From assembly GCF_002127325.2 (NCBI RefSeq), contig NC_035443.2, positions 33,097,930-33,161,929 on the forward strand: a stretch of 64,000 nucleotides of DNA, read 5' to 3'. Source of the stretch: Helianthus annuus (Eukaryota > Streptophyta > Magnoliopsida > Asterales > Asteraceae). The notes below the pieces were generated by a model. It did no database searches, was not told the DNA's origin, and was given only the letters and a program-made list of their open reading frames with translations. Position numbers and translations under genes: made by a program. Below are positions 47,065 to 57,374 of this stretch, in pieces (the first letter of the stretch is position 1; every line of letters starts with the position of its first letter).

Positions 47065-48560
47065 CCAAAGCGCCCCGCTTTGGCCATAGCGCGGCGCTTT
47101 GGATGTTTTTTTTAAATATAAAATAATAAACAAATAATAATATTAAATAAACAAATAATAATAATAAACAAATAATAATATTACATAAACAAATAATATT
47201 AAATAAACAAATAATATAAAAAAATAAACATGAACCAAAGCGCCCCGCTTTGGCCTCCGCGCGACGCTTTGGTTCTTCGTTATGAAGAACAGCCCCAGCA
47301 ACTCGATCAATACCGCCCAAATCAAATCAAAATCAAACATATAAGTTGAACCAAAACAATAAATGAAGTTCGATCGTACCTAATAGCGTTTGAAATCTGG
47401 AAAAACAAGATCTTCGCCCTAGTGTGTGAAATCGCACCTTTGTGTGTGTTTTTTGTTTGTTGATGAAATGGGGGAGAAGGCTGCCCCGCTTCCGGTTTAA
47501 CGAGGGGCCAAAGCGCTGCGCTATGGCCTAAGCGGGGCGCTTTGGGCCTTTTTTAAATTTTTTAAAATTGTTTTTCATTCACAAACGCGTCGATAATAGT
47601 CTAGATTTTACGTTTTTTCCATTATACATCATTTTTTAATATATATGGACTATACTGCAAGTTCCGGATCAAATCGGTTACGTGTGATGTCTTATTCCGT
47701 TATATCGTATCATTTTGGTTTGAAAGCACAAGTACTCCTGTGAGAAGTGTTATGTGTATCAGCCGCCTACCGTACATGAACATGACGTATTTTTTCATCA
47801 ATTGTAGTATTATGATGTATATTGTCATTTTGGGTCGTACAAGTGCATATTGAATCTGATTGGGTCGTGTCGGTGACATTCGGTTTTTAACGTGATGTAA
47901 CGCATATATTGAACAAACACAAACGTGATTATTATTAAACACATTTAACATACATCGTGAACATATGGGGTTACATTAAGGTCAGGGGCACGATACGTAA
48001 GCATTTCGTACGCGTTGATCTGATCCCTGTATAATGTATGCCAGGCTGCTGTGCGCTCTGTTCTGTTCGCTGTCCAGAGTAGGTTTGGGGGAGGCATTGG
48101 ATAACAACCTCCAAGCTCTACCGTGTTATCATGATAACGAATGCCAGATACAACCTCTGCCTCCCTCAAGTTGGACGAGACCGGTTTCTCATACGAGTCA
48201 GAAATAGCGGTCCCCTCGTAAGAATCAGGAACAACTGACTCGTCAGAATATTGATCGAAAAGATAGTTGCTTAACCACGACATCGTTTTTTCAAGACATG
48301 TAACTAATAGAGCAAAGAAAATCGACAAACAACAAAATCACCGAATGGTAAATGTTGAGTCTAAGCAGGTTTATAAAGTGAAAATTTGGGGTCGAAGCGC
48401 CGCGCTTTGGCCATAGCGCGGCGCTTAGGGTTCACGAGACACCTGCAACCTCGTATCACGTTTATGTCTCTGCAACTTATGTCAGTCAATAATATCAAAT
48501 CACCTTTTGTCGACCTAAGCGCCCCGCTTTGACCATAGCGCGGCGCTTAGAGGTGTGAAA
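47065..48560. other. Palindrome-rich segment of unknown type
   Basis: Five GC-rich palindromic phrases of the form AAGCGCCCCGCTTTGG-CC-(A/T)..-GCGCGGCGCTTTGG occur near 47068-47102, 47234-47272, 47510-47546, 48388-48428 and 48515-48552. Between them are AAATAATAA-type tandem tracts (47110-47230) and an ORF (48328-47945). The stretch is neither CACTA-like nor part of the adjacent solo LTR. It could be another retroelement's LTR or a non-autonomous transposon, but I find no terminal repeats. Confidence 0.5.
47945..48328 (-). CDS. Uncharacterised 127-residue ORF
   Basis: The minus-strand frame starts at ATG 48328, with a second ATG (MSWLSNYLFDQ) at 48283 that may be the real start. A TATA-like TTTATAAACC lies about 45 bp upstream on the same strand (near 48370). 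The protein is acidic in the middle with duplicated SDSYE/PDSYEG phrases. It then has a compact C-terminal half with PMPPPNLLWTANRTERTAAW and YEMLTYRAPDLNVTPYV, which is of normal amino acid variety and not low complexity. I do not recognise it. GC-rich palindromes flank it on both sides. Confidence 0.4.
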   Translation of the reverse strand: MSIFFALLVTCLEKTMSWLSNYLFDQYSDESVVPDSYEGTAISDSYEKPVSSNLREAEVVSGIRYHDNTVELGGCYPMPPPNLLWTANRTERTAAWHTLYRDQINAYEMLTYRAPDLNVTPYVHDVC

Positions 48561-48736
48561 ATAATTTTCTACGTGTGGGATTAGCATGACCCTTATGATA
48601 TCATCCGGGCTTCTACTTTCGTTTATGATATATACTTCATATCAATTGATAATAACTACCTAAAAAGTAGGATAGTTTCTCATATATCAATATCCATCTA
48701 TATACTTATCAATAACATTAAAAATAAATATAAATA

Positions 48737-49086
48737 GAGTAAACTGCTAGAATCGTCCCTGGGTTTTGACCAAGTTTGCTAGATCCATTCAAAAAAGTTT
48801 TTTTTTCTCACCTGAATTACTGAATTACTGAGGTTTGTAAATTGTTACCAAATCCATCCAAATCTCTAACACTATTAAAGTTTTTTTTCTCACTTGAACC
48901 ACTAAGGTTTGTAAATTGTTGACAAGACTACCCCTCATTTAACCTTGAACTTTAATGGTGTTAGAGATTTGGATGGATTTAGCAACAATTTACAAACCTC
49001 AGTAATTCAGGTGAGGAAAAAAAAACTTCTTTGGATGAATCTATCAAAATTGGTCAAATCCCAGAGACGATTTTAGCAGTTTACTC
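48737..49086. mobile_element. Foldback MITE, ~350 bp
   Basis: Left end GAGTAAACTGCTAGAATCGT and right end ...GATTTTAGCAGTTTACTC are inverted copies, and the similarity extends deep inward (TTTGACCAA, GATCCATTC, GGTTTGTAAATTGTT). The whole element can fold into one hairpin. A flanking duplication is not clear. It is non-coding. Confidence 0.85.
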
Positions 49087-49619
49087 AAACAAATATTTTA
49101 TACAGATGGAAACCACGGTTTATTATTAATATTAATAAAAATACTGTTTTATTAATATATTATTTTAATAATATATAATGTTTTCATTAAAAAAAGTTAG
49201 ATTATAGCAATTAGAAGCAAGTAAAAACATATAACTATGATTCTACAATTAAATAGGACATTAATATCATTACAAAATTACTAACCTTGTAACTCTTGTT
49301 ATAACTCTTGTTATCAATGGTGGGTTAAAAAATGTAGAATTTTGATGGAGATGATTGTTAAACCTGAGGCGTTTACACAAGTGAACCAAGAACGCACAAC
49401 TCCAATTAATACTCTTGCTTATAGCCTTTGATCAAACAAAATAAACGTTATAGCACCAAAAGGAAACAAACTTTTTTTCTTATTCAAAACTCAACCTTGC
49501 ATATTTATAAATCTAAGCTACTATCCTAATTAATTACAAACTTAATGTAACTAGGAAACATGACATTTTATCTCTATCCATATCATATTTAAAAAATTCA
49601 AATAATATATATCTCCATC
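49087..49619. other. CACTA internal AT-rich DNA
   Basis: No gene, repeat array or domain is recognised. Confidence 0.5.
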
Positions 49620-49968
49620 GTATCATACTTAAAAGGGGTTTTTTAATTATATTTTAAGTCAGGGTTTGTAAACACCGTCTAAAGCTATGTAAGCATATTT
49701 TAAGTCGGGGTTTGTATAAAAAAAACGCAAATTTTATTAGTGTTAGATTATATTTTAAGTCAGGGTTTGTAAACACTGTCTAAAGCTTGTAAGCATATTT
49801 TAAGTCGGGGTTCGTATCAAAAGACGCGAATTTTATTAGTGTTTAAAGGATATTTCGTTAGGATCCTAATGTGATGAGATTGTGTGTGTATATTTAGACG
49901 GGGTTATGTGCATTACCACGTCTAAAAACAAAATTGAACCCCGTCTAATGGTTACTTGTGTACTAGTG
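49620..49968. repeat. CACTA right subterminal repeats and terminus
   Basis: A unit of about 108 bp with TATTTTAAGTC(A/G)GGGTTTGTA and CGCAAATTTTATTAGTG occurs twice in tandem (49650-49850). It is followed by the inverted terminal repeat (GTCTAATGGTTACTTGTGTACTAGTG region). Confidence 0.88.
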
Positions 49969-50156
49969 TTTCGCCGGACCAGTTCGGTTTGAAATGATCG
50001 GACCACACACAAGTTTTTTTTTTTTATTTCTTTTAGTGTAAAAGGTGAGGTGTGATGTTAAGGTTTGGAATAGCTTAGTGTTAAGGAAAACGTGAGGTTT
50101 TGAATGATGTGACAGGTTTGGATTTTGGACTTTAACCAATATTATGGATGCTCTAA

Positions 50157-50786
50157 AAGGGTGGAACATGGTAACACGACACAAATTTTATGGGTTTGAG
50201 TTTAGCCTAAATGGGTTTGGTTAGTTTACAGTGAAACCTGCAAATACGTTTAGCTTTATAGGTCATGTTCGTATCAACGCGCTAGGTTTACAAGTTGACT
50301 GGTTTAACCCATTTCTTTATTTTATTATTAATGTGTTTATGTAATAACTTAAACTATGTTGGTATTTTTATTCCAAAATTTACAAGTTTTAGAAAAAATT
50401 GCATACTTTAAACATTGCTGACTCATTAAAAGAAAAACAATTTAGAGATTTAGAAATTCATAGTATCAATATGAAAAAAAAAATTATAAAATTCTTTTTT
50501 AGTTAAACAGGTCATGCACATATCAACGCATGAATACATGTTATTGGTTTGGGTTCATGTATATGCACATGGCACTATTTTTAGCTTCATGATTTTTTTT
50601 TTCGGTGCCATGTTAAACCCGTCAACCTACGAACAAGACTTGTTTAGAGGCTCTATTTAAGATTAGAAACTTTACATTCTTTTTTTTGTAATTTTAAAGA
50701 TCTTTACATTGTATCATGAGTTCTTTAAAGTAAGGGTTAGACTAGGATTCCTCTAACATGGAGTTCATATACTTTTGAATAGGATT
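50157..50786. other. Intergenic DNA without a recognised gene
   Basis: AT-rich, with repeated GGTTTGGTT/CATGTT phrases but no domain or terminal repeat. The frame near 50184 belongs to the split MITE. Confidence 0.5.
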
Positions 50787-51184
50787 GGGTTCAATGGAGA
50801 ACACTAAAAAAGTGGAGAACCAAAGAACAGTGCATTTAGCATGTTAAATAAATAATAGAAGTTCAAGTCAACGTGTTAAAATATTTTTTTTTCAAAAAAA
50901 AAAAAAAATTCAACGCCTTTGTATATAAATACATGTAGAAGCCTTTCTAATACAAAAATTTAAAAACTAAAAAAATGCTTAAAAACACTTAAAAAGGTAA
51001 AAAAAAAAGATTTTTTTTTTGTATTGGAATAGCTTCTACACATCTTTATGTGCAAAAGCTTCGATTTTTTTTTTTGAAAAAAGAAATAATTTTTAGCATT
51101 TTAAATTGGATTTTTTTAATATATTTAACATGTTAAATGCATTGTTACACGGTTCCCCAATTTTTTAGTGTTCCCGTTGAACCT
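50787..51184. mobile_element. Foldback MITE, ~400 bp
   Basis: Left arm: GGGTTCAATGGAGAACACTA ... GTGCATTTAGCATGTTAAATA. Right arm is the inverted counterpart, ...TATTTAACATGTTAAATGC ... TTAGTGTTCCCGTTGAACC. A/T-rich middle with poly-A and poly-T runs. No sure TSD. Confidence 0.8.
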
Positions 51185-51509
51185 CACACTAGTTGAATAT
51201 ATGTTCTTGGGGTACTATTGATGATTATTCAAGGTTTTTATTAGGGTAAAAATATAACATACTTCTCTGGAAGAACCTGAAAATTTTATTACTACCTTGG
51301 AATGTAAAACCGGTCATGTTCATGGCTTGTAGGTAGAACCCGACATGAACCTGAAAATCCTATCAGAACCATGAACCCGAACATAACAAGAATATTCACG
51401 AGTTGAGATGAATTGGATTTCAATCCGATTGTTTTTATTTTTTTTCATATCAATACTCAAAAACTGTAAATTCATGATATATACACACACCAATGCATAT
51501 AAAATACAG
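51185..51509. other. Intergenic DNA without a recognised gene
   Basis: No gene or repeat signature is seen apart from short ATGAACC/CATGAACCCGA phrases. Confidence 0.5.
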
Positions 51510-52002
51510 GCAAATTGGATTTAAATAATCTCAGCTTTTTCAATTTGGCCGATAATAATTCCAATTCAGTTATTGACCGATAATAGTCCGCCGTTAAAAA
51601 TAGCTTAACGAAGTTAAGCTTTCTTTTCGGAATTACAAACTAATGTTTTATAGAACGAGGATACGAGTCGATTTATGTAAAACTTTCCTCGAAACGATGC
51701 TTCAAACGACTTGATTTTTCTTAATTGGAAGTTTAAACAACCGAATTGAAGCACCGTTTTCGTCGTTTGGGGGCAGTATTTCGAGTTAAATTTTACATCA
51801 ATCAACTCGTATCCTCGTTCTAATCAAAAGCCTTAAAACATCAGTTTGTAATTCGAAAAGAAACTTAACTCTGTTAAACTATATTTAACGCAGACTATTA
51901 TCGGCTAAAAGTGGACCAGTTAGGATTATTATCGGCCAATAACGGAGTTGGGATTATTATCGGTCAAATTGAGAAAGCTGGGATTATTTAAATCCAATTT
52001 GC
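51510..52002. mobile_element. Complete foldback element, 493 bp, related to the half at 5887-6160
   Basis: The left arm from GCAAATTGGATTTAAATAAT and the right arm ending ATTTAAATCCAATTTGC are inverted repeats of about 200 bp. Both arms carry repeated CCGATAATA(A/G)T phrases, a TTAAG-TTTCTTTTCGGAATTACAAAC block and an AACGAGGATACGAGT block. The centre includes a GGTGCTTCAATTCGG palindromic core. Flanks TAAAATACAG (51500-51509) and TTAAAACCAC (52003-52012) hint at a degraded duplication of Mutator-like length, which is unproven. It lies 330 bp upstream of the PUP start codon. Confidence 0.9.
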
Positions 52003-52335
52003 TTAAAACCACTAGGTTAAATTATAATGGTTGATGTCAATTTTTCATTATTTGTAAATTGTAGCATAAAAGTAAACCATTTTAAGTTATGATATAGAAA
52101 CCAATTTAACAAATGGATTAAACAGCCAGCCCACATGAGTAACCCAGGCAAAACTTGTGTAAGCTAAATGTGTTCACAGGCTTGACCCGAAACTAACCCA
52201 ACTTGTTTAGACTAAACCCAAACCAACAGATTTGTTTTTTTTTTTTTCATTAAATGACATAGAAAACATGCATTTTTGTTATTTTTGATGTAATTAACCT
52301 TTTATTTGAAGAACTCATTTGCAAGATTTGACAAG
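52003..52335. promoter_or_regulatory. Upstream region of the PUP gene
   Basis: AT-rich, with no clear TATA box. A poly-T run lies near 52235. The open frame extends upstream to 52306 only through a TTG codon; the first ATG is 52336. Confidence 0.4.
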
Positions 52336-53988
52336 ATGGAGATCAACCAACAATATGAAAACAATGACAAGATGAGCAAACCCATGAAGAAGGCCATGCT
52401 TGTTTTGAATTGCATAATCCTAGGCATAGGCAATTGCTTTGGCCCATTGGTTCAGCGTCTTTACTTTGTAAAAGGCGGGAAACGAATTTGGATATCGAGT
52501 TGGTTGTATACAGCGGGCTGGCCGTTCTTAATCATCCCATTAATATGCTATTTTATGTACAAAAAAAGAAATGGAAGCCAAGAAACCAAGCTGATCTCTT
52601 TGAAGCCATCTGTCTTCTTTCCTTGTGCTATTCTTGGAGTTTTTACAGGTTTAATGATTATCTGGCTGCTTATAGCGTGTCTCTTTTACCCGTTTCGACA
52701 TATGCTTTGATAAATGCCACCCAGTTAGTGTTTACTGCTGGATTTGCGTTTCTTTTGGTGAAACAAAAGTTTTCTGCTTTCAGAATCAATGCTGTGGTTT
52801 TGCTGTCTATTGGTGCTGTGATTCTTGCACTTCATTCGAGTAGTGATCGGCCTGACCATGAATCTAACATCAAGTACTATAAAGGTTTTTTCATGATATT
52901 AGGATCTTCGGCTTTGTATGGGTTCATTCTACCATCGATAGAGTTAACTTTAAAGAAAGCTAAACAACCCATTACTTACTCTTTGGTTATGGAGATGCAG
53001 ATCGTTATGGCGTTCTTTGCGACTACCTTTTGTACTATTGGAATGCTGATCAACCATGACTTCAAGGTAGACCAAGCCCACCTTATATCAATAATTGAAT
53101 AAGTCGTGCCAACCGGTTAGTCAAATTGATGATTTTGAGTAAAAACCTTGAAGGGGTTGGCGCAATGGTAAGTGTTTTGAGTTCCTCTTCTAGAGGTTGA
53201 GGTTCGAATCCAACTTCTAGATTCATTTTATGCCTTAACCGCTTAAAGGTCACTTGTCTTACGTAAGCTGTATTTTTACCTTATCCCACCACTAGTTTAG
53301 CTAATAGGGTATTAGTGGGGTCCCTTTAGGTTTTTGGTAAGATGTTCTCACAATTACTAAATTGAAGAAATAAATTGTGCTTCTATAACCTAATTTGAGA
53401 AACTCTCACTCTATTTAAGAACTCTCTTTTCTAAAAAACTATTAGAAAAAAATATTGTATTTTCAATCATTTTTTTTTGTTACTTTATTAATTTTCAAAC
53501 CCTCCAACAATTGGGTATACTATTGTTACGACTTCAATGAAGACAAATATGCCCAAACACTATATTTTACAACACAATTTCTTATTATTATTATGAAATA
53601 CATGATATAATCGTTTAAAGAACGAACATCTAAACACCGTTACCATCTTGTTTAGGAAATTCCTCACGAAGCAAGGAACTTTGAGCTTGAGCTCGGGGAA
53701 GTGACATACTATGTGATTCTATCGGTGAATTCCCTTCTTTGGCAATTCTACTTCTTGGGAGCAATCGGGGTCATTTTTTGCGCCTCATCGTTATTATCTG
53801 GAATAATAATCGCTACACTTCTCCCTGTGACTGAATCATTAGCGGTTTTGTTCTTCCATGAGAAGTTCCAAGCTGAAAAAGGACTTTCTCTTGCGTTATC
53901 ACTTTGGGGATTCATTTCCTACTTCTATGGAGAGTTTAAACACGTCAAGAAGATGAAGCGTGGCCTCGAAGTAGGTTCAATACCATGA
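52336..53988 (+). pseudogene. PUP: Purine permease-like (PUP) gene with an apparent frameshift
   Basis: Plant purine permeases are plasma-membrane or tonoplast transporters of about 350-390 residues with ten membrane spans, moving adenine, cytokinins or related bases. Exon 1 is 52336-53066. The intron 53067-53655 has a GTAG.. donor and TTTAG acceptor, with the joint reading ...DFK/EIPHEAR. Exon 2 is 53656-53988. Exon 1 starts MEINQQYEN, then MLVLNCIILGIGNCFGPLVQ. After GVFTGL the frame must shift by one base near 52652 to continue as LLPVSTYALINATQLVFTAG, LVKQKFSAFRINAVVLL, and YGFILPSIEL. Exon 2 holds [34 protein letters not shown] and [13 protein letters not shown]. With one base restored the length would be about 354 residues, normal for the family. 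The single shift is the only defect seen, so it could be a sequencing error rather than a dead gene. Confidence 0.88.
53150..53340 (+). mobile_element. tRNA-derived SINE in the PUP intron
   Basis: Box A-like TTGGCGCAATGGTAAG (near 53157) and box B-like AGGTTCGAATCCAAC (near 53200) with correct spacing; the body ends near GGTCCCTTTAGGTTTTTGG. It is a different family from the SINE at 6945. Ends approximate. Confidence 0.7.
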
Positions 53989-54237
53989 AACATGAAACTA
54001 GTCAACTGCACAATGTACAAGAATAATACTAAACTAAAGAGTATAAAATTTTCAGTATTGTAACATATATGACCTAGAAAGTGTGTACAATCAAAACTTT
54101 CGATCATCTTATTCAGATATATCCAAGGCTATATATAGAACAATACAAGGATATATAAATGGAAACACAATAATCTTGGCTAACCAGAAGGCTAACTATA
54201 TAAGATAATTACATTGAATACATGACAAACCAATAAT
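53989..54237 (+). other. Probable 3' untranslated region of the PUP gene
   Basis: AT-rich sequence directly after the PUP stop. No polyadenylation site can be chosen with confidence. The minus-strand frame at 53925-54107 is a shadow. Confidence 0.4.
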
Positions 54238-54244
54238 ATAGAAT

Positions 54245-54766
54245 AGAGTTAATTACACAAGTTAACCTTTCAAAAAAAAAAAAAAAATTACACAAATGGG
54301 TCTTGTGGTTTATACCTAATTTCGTCTTTGGGTACTAACTTTATTTTTTAACAGATTTAGGTTCTATGGTTCCAATTTTGTAACACCTTTGGGTACTAAC
54401 ACCAAAATTAGTTAATTAATGACTAAAATACCCTTGCATTTTTTTAAGTTTATCAATGTAACGCATTTGGGTACTAACACCTAATTTTATTTAAGTTTAA
54501 ATCAATTTTACAAAATCTATTTATTTTTTTTTATTTTCATATTTTTATTATATCTCTTAATTAACATAAAGTCTATTTATTTTTTTTATTTTCATATTTT
54601 TATTAAATTTCTTATTTAACATAAAATCTACTTGTTACACCAGTATTTTTTTAAATAGATTTTTAAATAAAATCTACTAGCTATATAGTTTTATGTAAAT
54701 TAAATTTCTTACTAGTTTTAAATAATGTAAACCTTACTCGTTTTCAATTTTGGATATATATGATTG

Positions 54767-54836
<70 letters not shown>

Positions 54837-55683
54837 TCTTTCATGTAAAAAAATTAAGCCATTTTTAACTTGTCTTTTGTTCATTTACAATTTATTATTT
54901 TAGAAAGATATTTAATTTACATAAAATCTACTAGTTGCACCAGTAAAATCTACTAGCTATATAGTTTTATGTAAATTAAATATCTTTTTTACAAAAAAAA
55001 AACGAGTTAAAAAAAGGCTTAATTTTTTTTAAGTTTTATCTAAAATACCTAGCTATATAGTTTTATCTAAAATACCTAGCTATATAGTTTTATGTAAATT
55101 AAATATCTTTCTAAAATAGTAAAATGTAAATGAAAAAAAAAAACGAGTTAAAAAAAAGTCTTAAATTTTTTTACATGAAAGATATTTATTATTATCAATC
55201 ATTTCAATCCAAAATTGAAAACGAGTAAGGTTTACATTAGTTAAAATGAGTAAGAAATTTAATTTACATAAAACTATATAGCTAGTAGATTTTATTTAAA
55301 ATATCCATTTAAAAAAAAATACTGGTGTAACAAATAGATTTTATGTTAAATAAGAAATTTAATAAAAATATGAAAATAAAAAAATAAATAGAGTTTATGT
55401 TAATTAAGAGATATAATAAAAAGATGAAAATAAAAAAAATAAATAGATTTTGTAAAATTGATTTAAACTTAAATAAAATTAGGTGTTAGTACCCAAATGT
55501 GTTACATTGATAAACTTAAAAAAATGCAAGGGTATTTTAGTCATTAATTAACTAATTTTGGTGTTAGTACTCAAAGGTGTTACAAAATTGAAACCATAGA
55601 ACCTAAACCTGTTAAAAAATAAAGTTAATGCCCAAAGACGAAATTAGGTATAAACCACAGGACCCATTTGTGTAATTAACTCT
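54245..55683. mobile_element. Large foldback element, 1.44 kb
   Basis: Arms of roughly 600 bp are inverted copies, from AGAGTTAATTACACAA at 54245 to TTGTGTAATTAACTCT at 55683. They share TTTGGGTACTAACACC, TTAATGACTAAAATACCCTTGC and TTTTATGTAAATTAAAT blocks. A 7-bp direct repeat, ATAGAAT, flanks it at 54238-54244 and 55684-55690. An (AAT)n microsatellite (about 54766-54832) is in the left arm only. It is non-coding and lies just past the PUP gene. Confidence 0.93.
54766..54832. repeat. (AAT)n microsatellite
   Basis: About 22 AAT units inside the left arm of the large foldback element. The right arm keeps only a few units at the matching place near 55185. Confidence 0.95.
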
Positions 55684-55690
55684 ATAGAAT

Positions 55691-55840
55691 ATATTATGGG
55701 TTAACACTGCCCTACAATTTGAGTTGTAGACAGACGAAACGAAGGCACAAACTGTTTTGAAATATGAGAAAGAGTAGCTGTAACAACACTATATTTTCCA
55801 GTTTTTCAATTTTCCATTTTCATTGTACTTGCAATCTTTT
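55691..55840. other. Short spacer
   Basis: No recognised feature. Confidence 0.4.
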
Positions 55841-55975
55841 ATTATCGAAAACTAAATTCTTCTAACCCGGGATGTTCCCGGGTGATAGCCTAGTTTTCAA
55901 TATATTGTTTGTTTACCTTTTATTATCGAAAACTAAATTCTCCTAACCCGGGATGTTCCCGGGTGATAGCCTAGT
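55841..55975 (+). mobile_element. Two tandem Helitron 3' ends
   Basis: The 81-bp unit ATTATCGAAAACTAAATTCT...ACCCGGGATGTTCCCGGGT..CTAGT occurs twice, ending CTAGT at 55890-55894 and 55971-55975. Each has a perfect ACCCGGG/CCCGGGT hairpin followed by CTAG and T, the Helitron 3' signature. The 5' end is not placed. Confidence 0.75.
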
Positions 55976-56539
55976 TATCAATAAACGATTCAACTTTATT
56001 CGCATTTTAATTTGTCATTTACCAAATTTCATCTTTATTATTATTTAGACAATTCAAAGTTTACAAAAGAAAATAAATAAATACAGAAGTAAAAAGTTTT
56101 TTGGACAAAAGGGATTTAACCTTATGCATGAAGATACTAGTTAATTTAACAAGTTTATTTGTTTAATATTTTTTTTTTCACTTTACTTCTAAAAATACGC
56201 AAACTATGACTACATTCATGCCATTTCCACCTGCTGCAACCTTTTGGCATTCAATCTCCAAAATACATTAATATTATAACCATTATTATAGAATATAAAT
56301 ATAAATTAGCAACAAATTTTGTTTTTTGGGAGTTGTACCCCATTTATAGAGGGATTTAAAAAAAGGTTAAATTTTTATTTCTAAGCTAATGTTTTTTTTC
56401 TTTTGCAATTTAACCCTAACACTTTTTTATTTTCATCTTTGGCCACTCATAAGTTTCATCTTTGATCACAAATTATTGTTTTACGTTTCGTTCTAAAGTT
56501 TGCAAGTTAATATACCGCAACATGTGTGTGAGGTTCACC
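55976..56539. other. AT-rich intergenic DNA without a gene
   Basis: No coding frame, repeat boundary or domain recognised. Confidence 0.5.
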
Positions 56540-57374
56540 GTTTTTGGTATATTTTTTCCCATATGACACGTTCGTCACAACACGTTTATTTTTCCCCATT
56601 CGACTTAGTTATTCTTTTCTACGTTTTACGTTTCAGTCTAATTCCGTCGCATTAACACACAACAACGGGCGTGCGTGGTTCAATGATTTTACGCCTGCTT
56701 TTCGTTCGGTGTTATTTTTTTCCTTTTTGATTTAGTTTATTTTTATGAACTTTTCCGATGTTAGGATCGCTGACAATGGTGTGGCATTGGTGCTACTTGA
56801 CATGGTTTTACGAATTTTTTTAACCTATTAAGTTTTTTACCTATAATTTTTTTTTCAAGTTTTCCCCTTTACTTCCTTTACTTAAATAATCTATTTTTTA
56901 TGTGCATATTTTTATTTACGTGTCGGTATAAATATGATTTGCTCTATGTTTTGACGTAAACATTTTCTGGAAAACGAGTCAAGTCAAATAATACTTTTTC
57001 ATTCAAAAAACCATTTTTACTTGCATATTTTTATGTACTATAAATCTGAGTTGGTCTACGTTTCGATTTGGAAGATGAGTCAGGACAAATATAATATGTA
57101 TTCGTGCGTATTTATGTATGTTTCGTAAATTTTGTTTCGAACCATGTGGAGTCAAATAGTAGTTTCTTTTCTATGTATGAGTCGCGTCACATATAAATTC
57201 GATTTACTTTACGTTTTGATCCAATCGCAATGCTTATATAGGTTACTTCGGGTTCAATCCGATACGTAAAAACGTGTGCTTCCATACGATTAACACATCA
57301 CACAACGTTTGGACTAATCCATTCGATGTTTGCGATGTTCTCGCGCCGCAACGCGCGCGGGTCTTATTGCTGGT
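56540..57374 (+). mobile_element. Probable non-autonomous Helitron, 3' part
   Basis: It ends with a hairpin CGCGC-CGCAA-CGCGCG and CTGGT at 57370-57374, a CTRRT end. The body has the recurring phrases GTTTTGACGTAAA, GAGTCAAGTCAAATA and ACGTTTCGATT seen in such elements. An internal AACAACGGGCGTGCGTGGT near 56660 may be a second, older end. The left limit is not defined. There are no Rep/helicase motifs. The frame 56544-56735 is not coding. Confidence 0.55.

Larger units (their letters stand above)
37961..49968 (-). mobile_element. CACTA (En/Spm) transposon, 12.0 kb with nested insertions
   Basis: Termini are CACTAGTACAGAAGTGAGC on the left and the inverted ...CTTGTGTACTAGTG on the right, with the 3-bp target duplication TTT on both sides (37958-37960; 49969-49971). 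Subterminal repeats of a GTCGCGGTTT-like word lie at both ends. On the minus strand it carries remnants of a TNP2 transposase start (near 42204-41520) and a Ulp1-type protease (near 39146-38560); the transposase core is absent. Insertions inside it: a MITE (39801-40450), two solo LTRs (42410-43219, 43412-47059) and a foldback element (48737-49086). It is non-autonomous. Confidence 0.95.
37853..50153. mobile_element. Second Tourist-like MITE, split by the CACTA element
   Basis: Left part 37853-37957 starts GAGCATCTACAATG after TAA (37850-37852). Right part 49972-50153 ends ...TATGGATGCTC before TAA (50154-50156). The ends are inverted repeats (GAGCATC, then A/T-rich), and the reconstructed MITE is about 290 bp. 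Near its middle lies a perfect 9-bp inverted repeat, CTGGTCCGG (37945-37953) and CCGGACCAG (49974-49982), with the CACTA insertion point in its loop. Confidence 0.7.
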
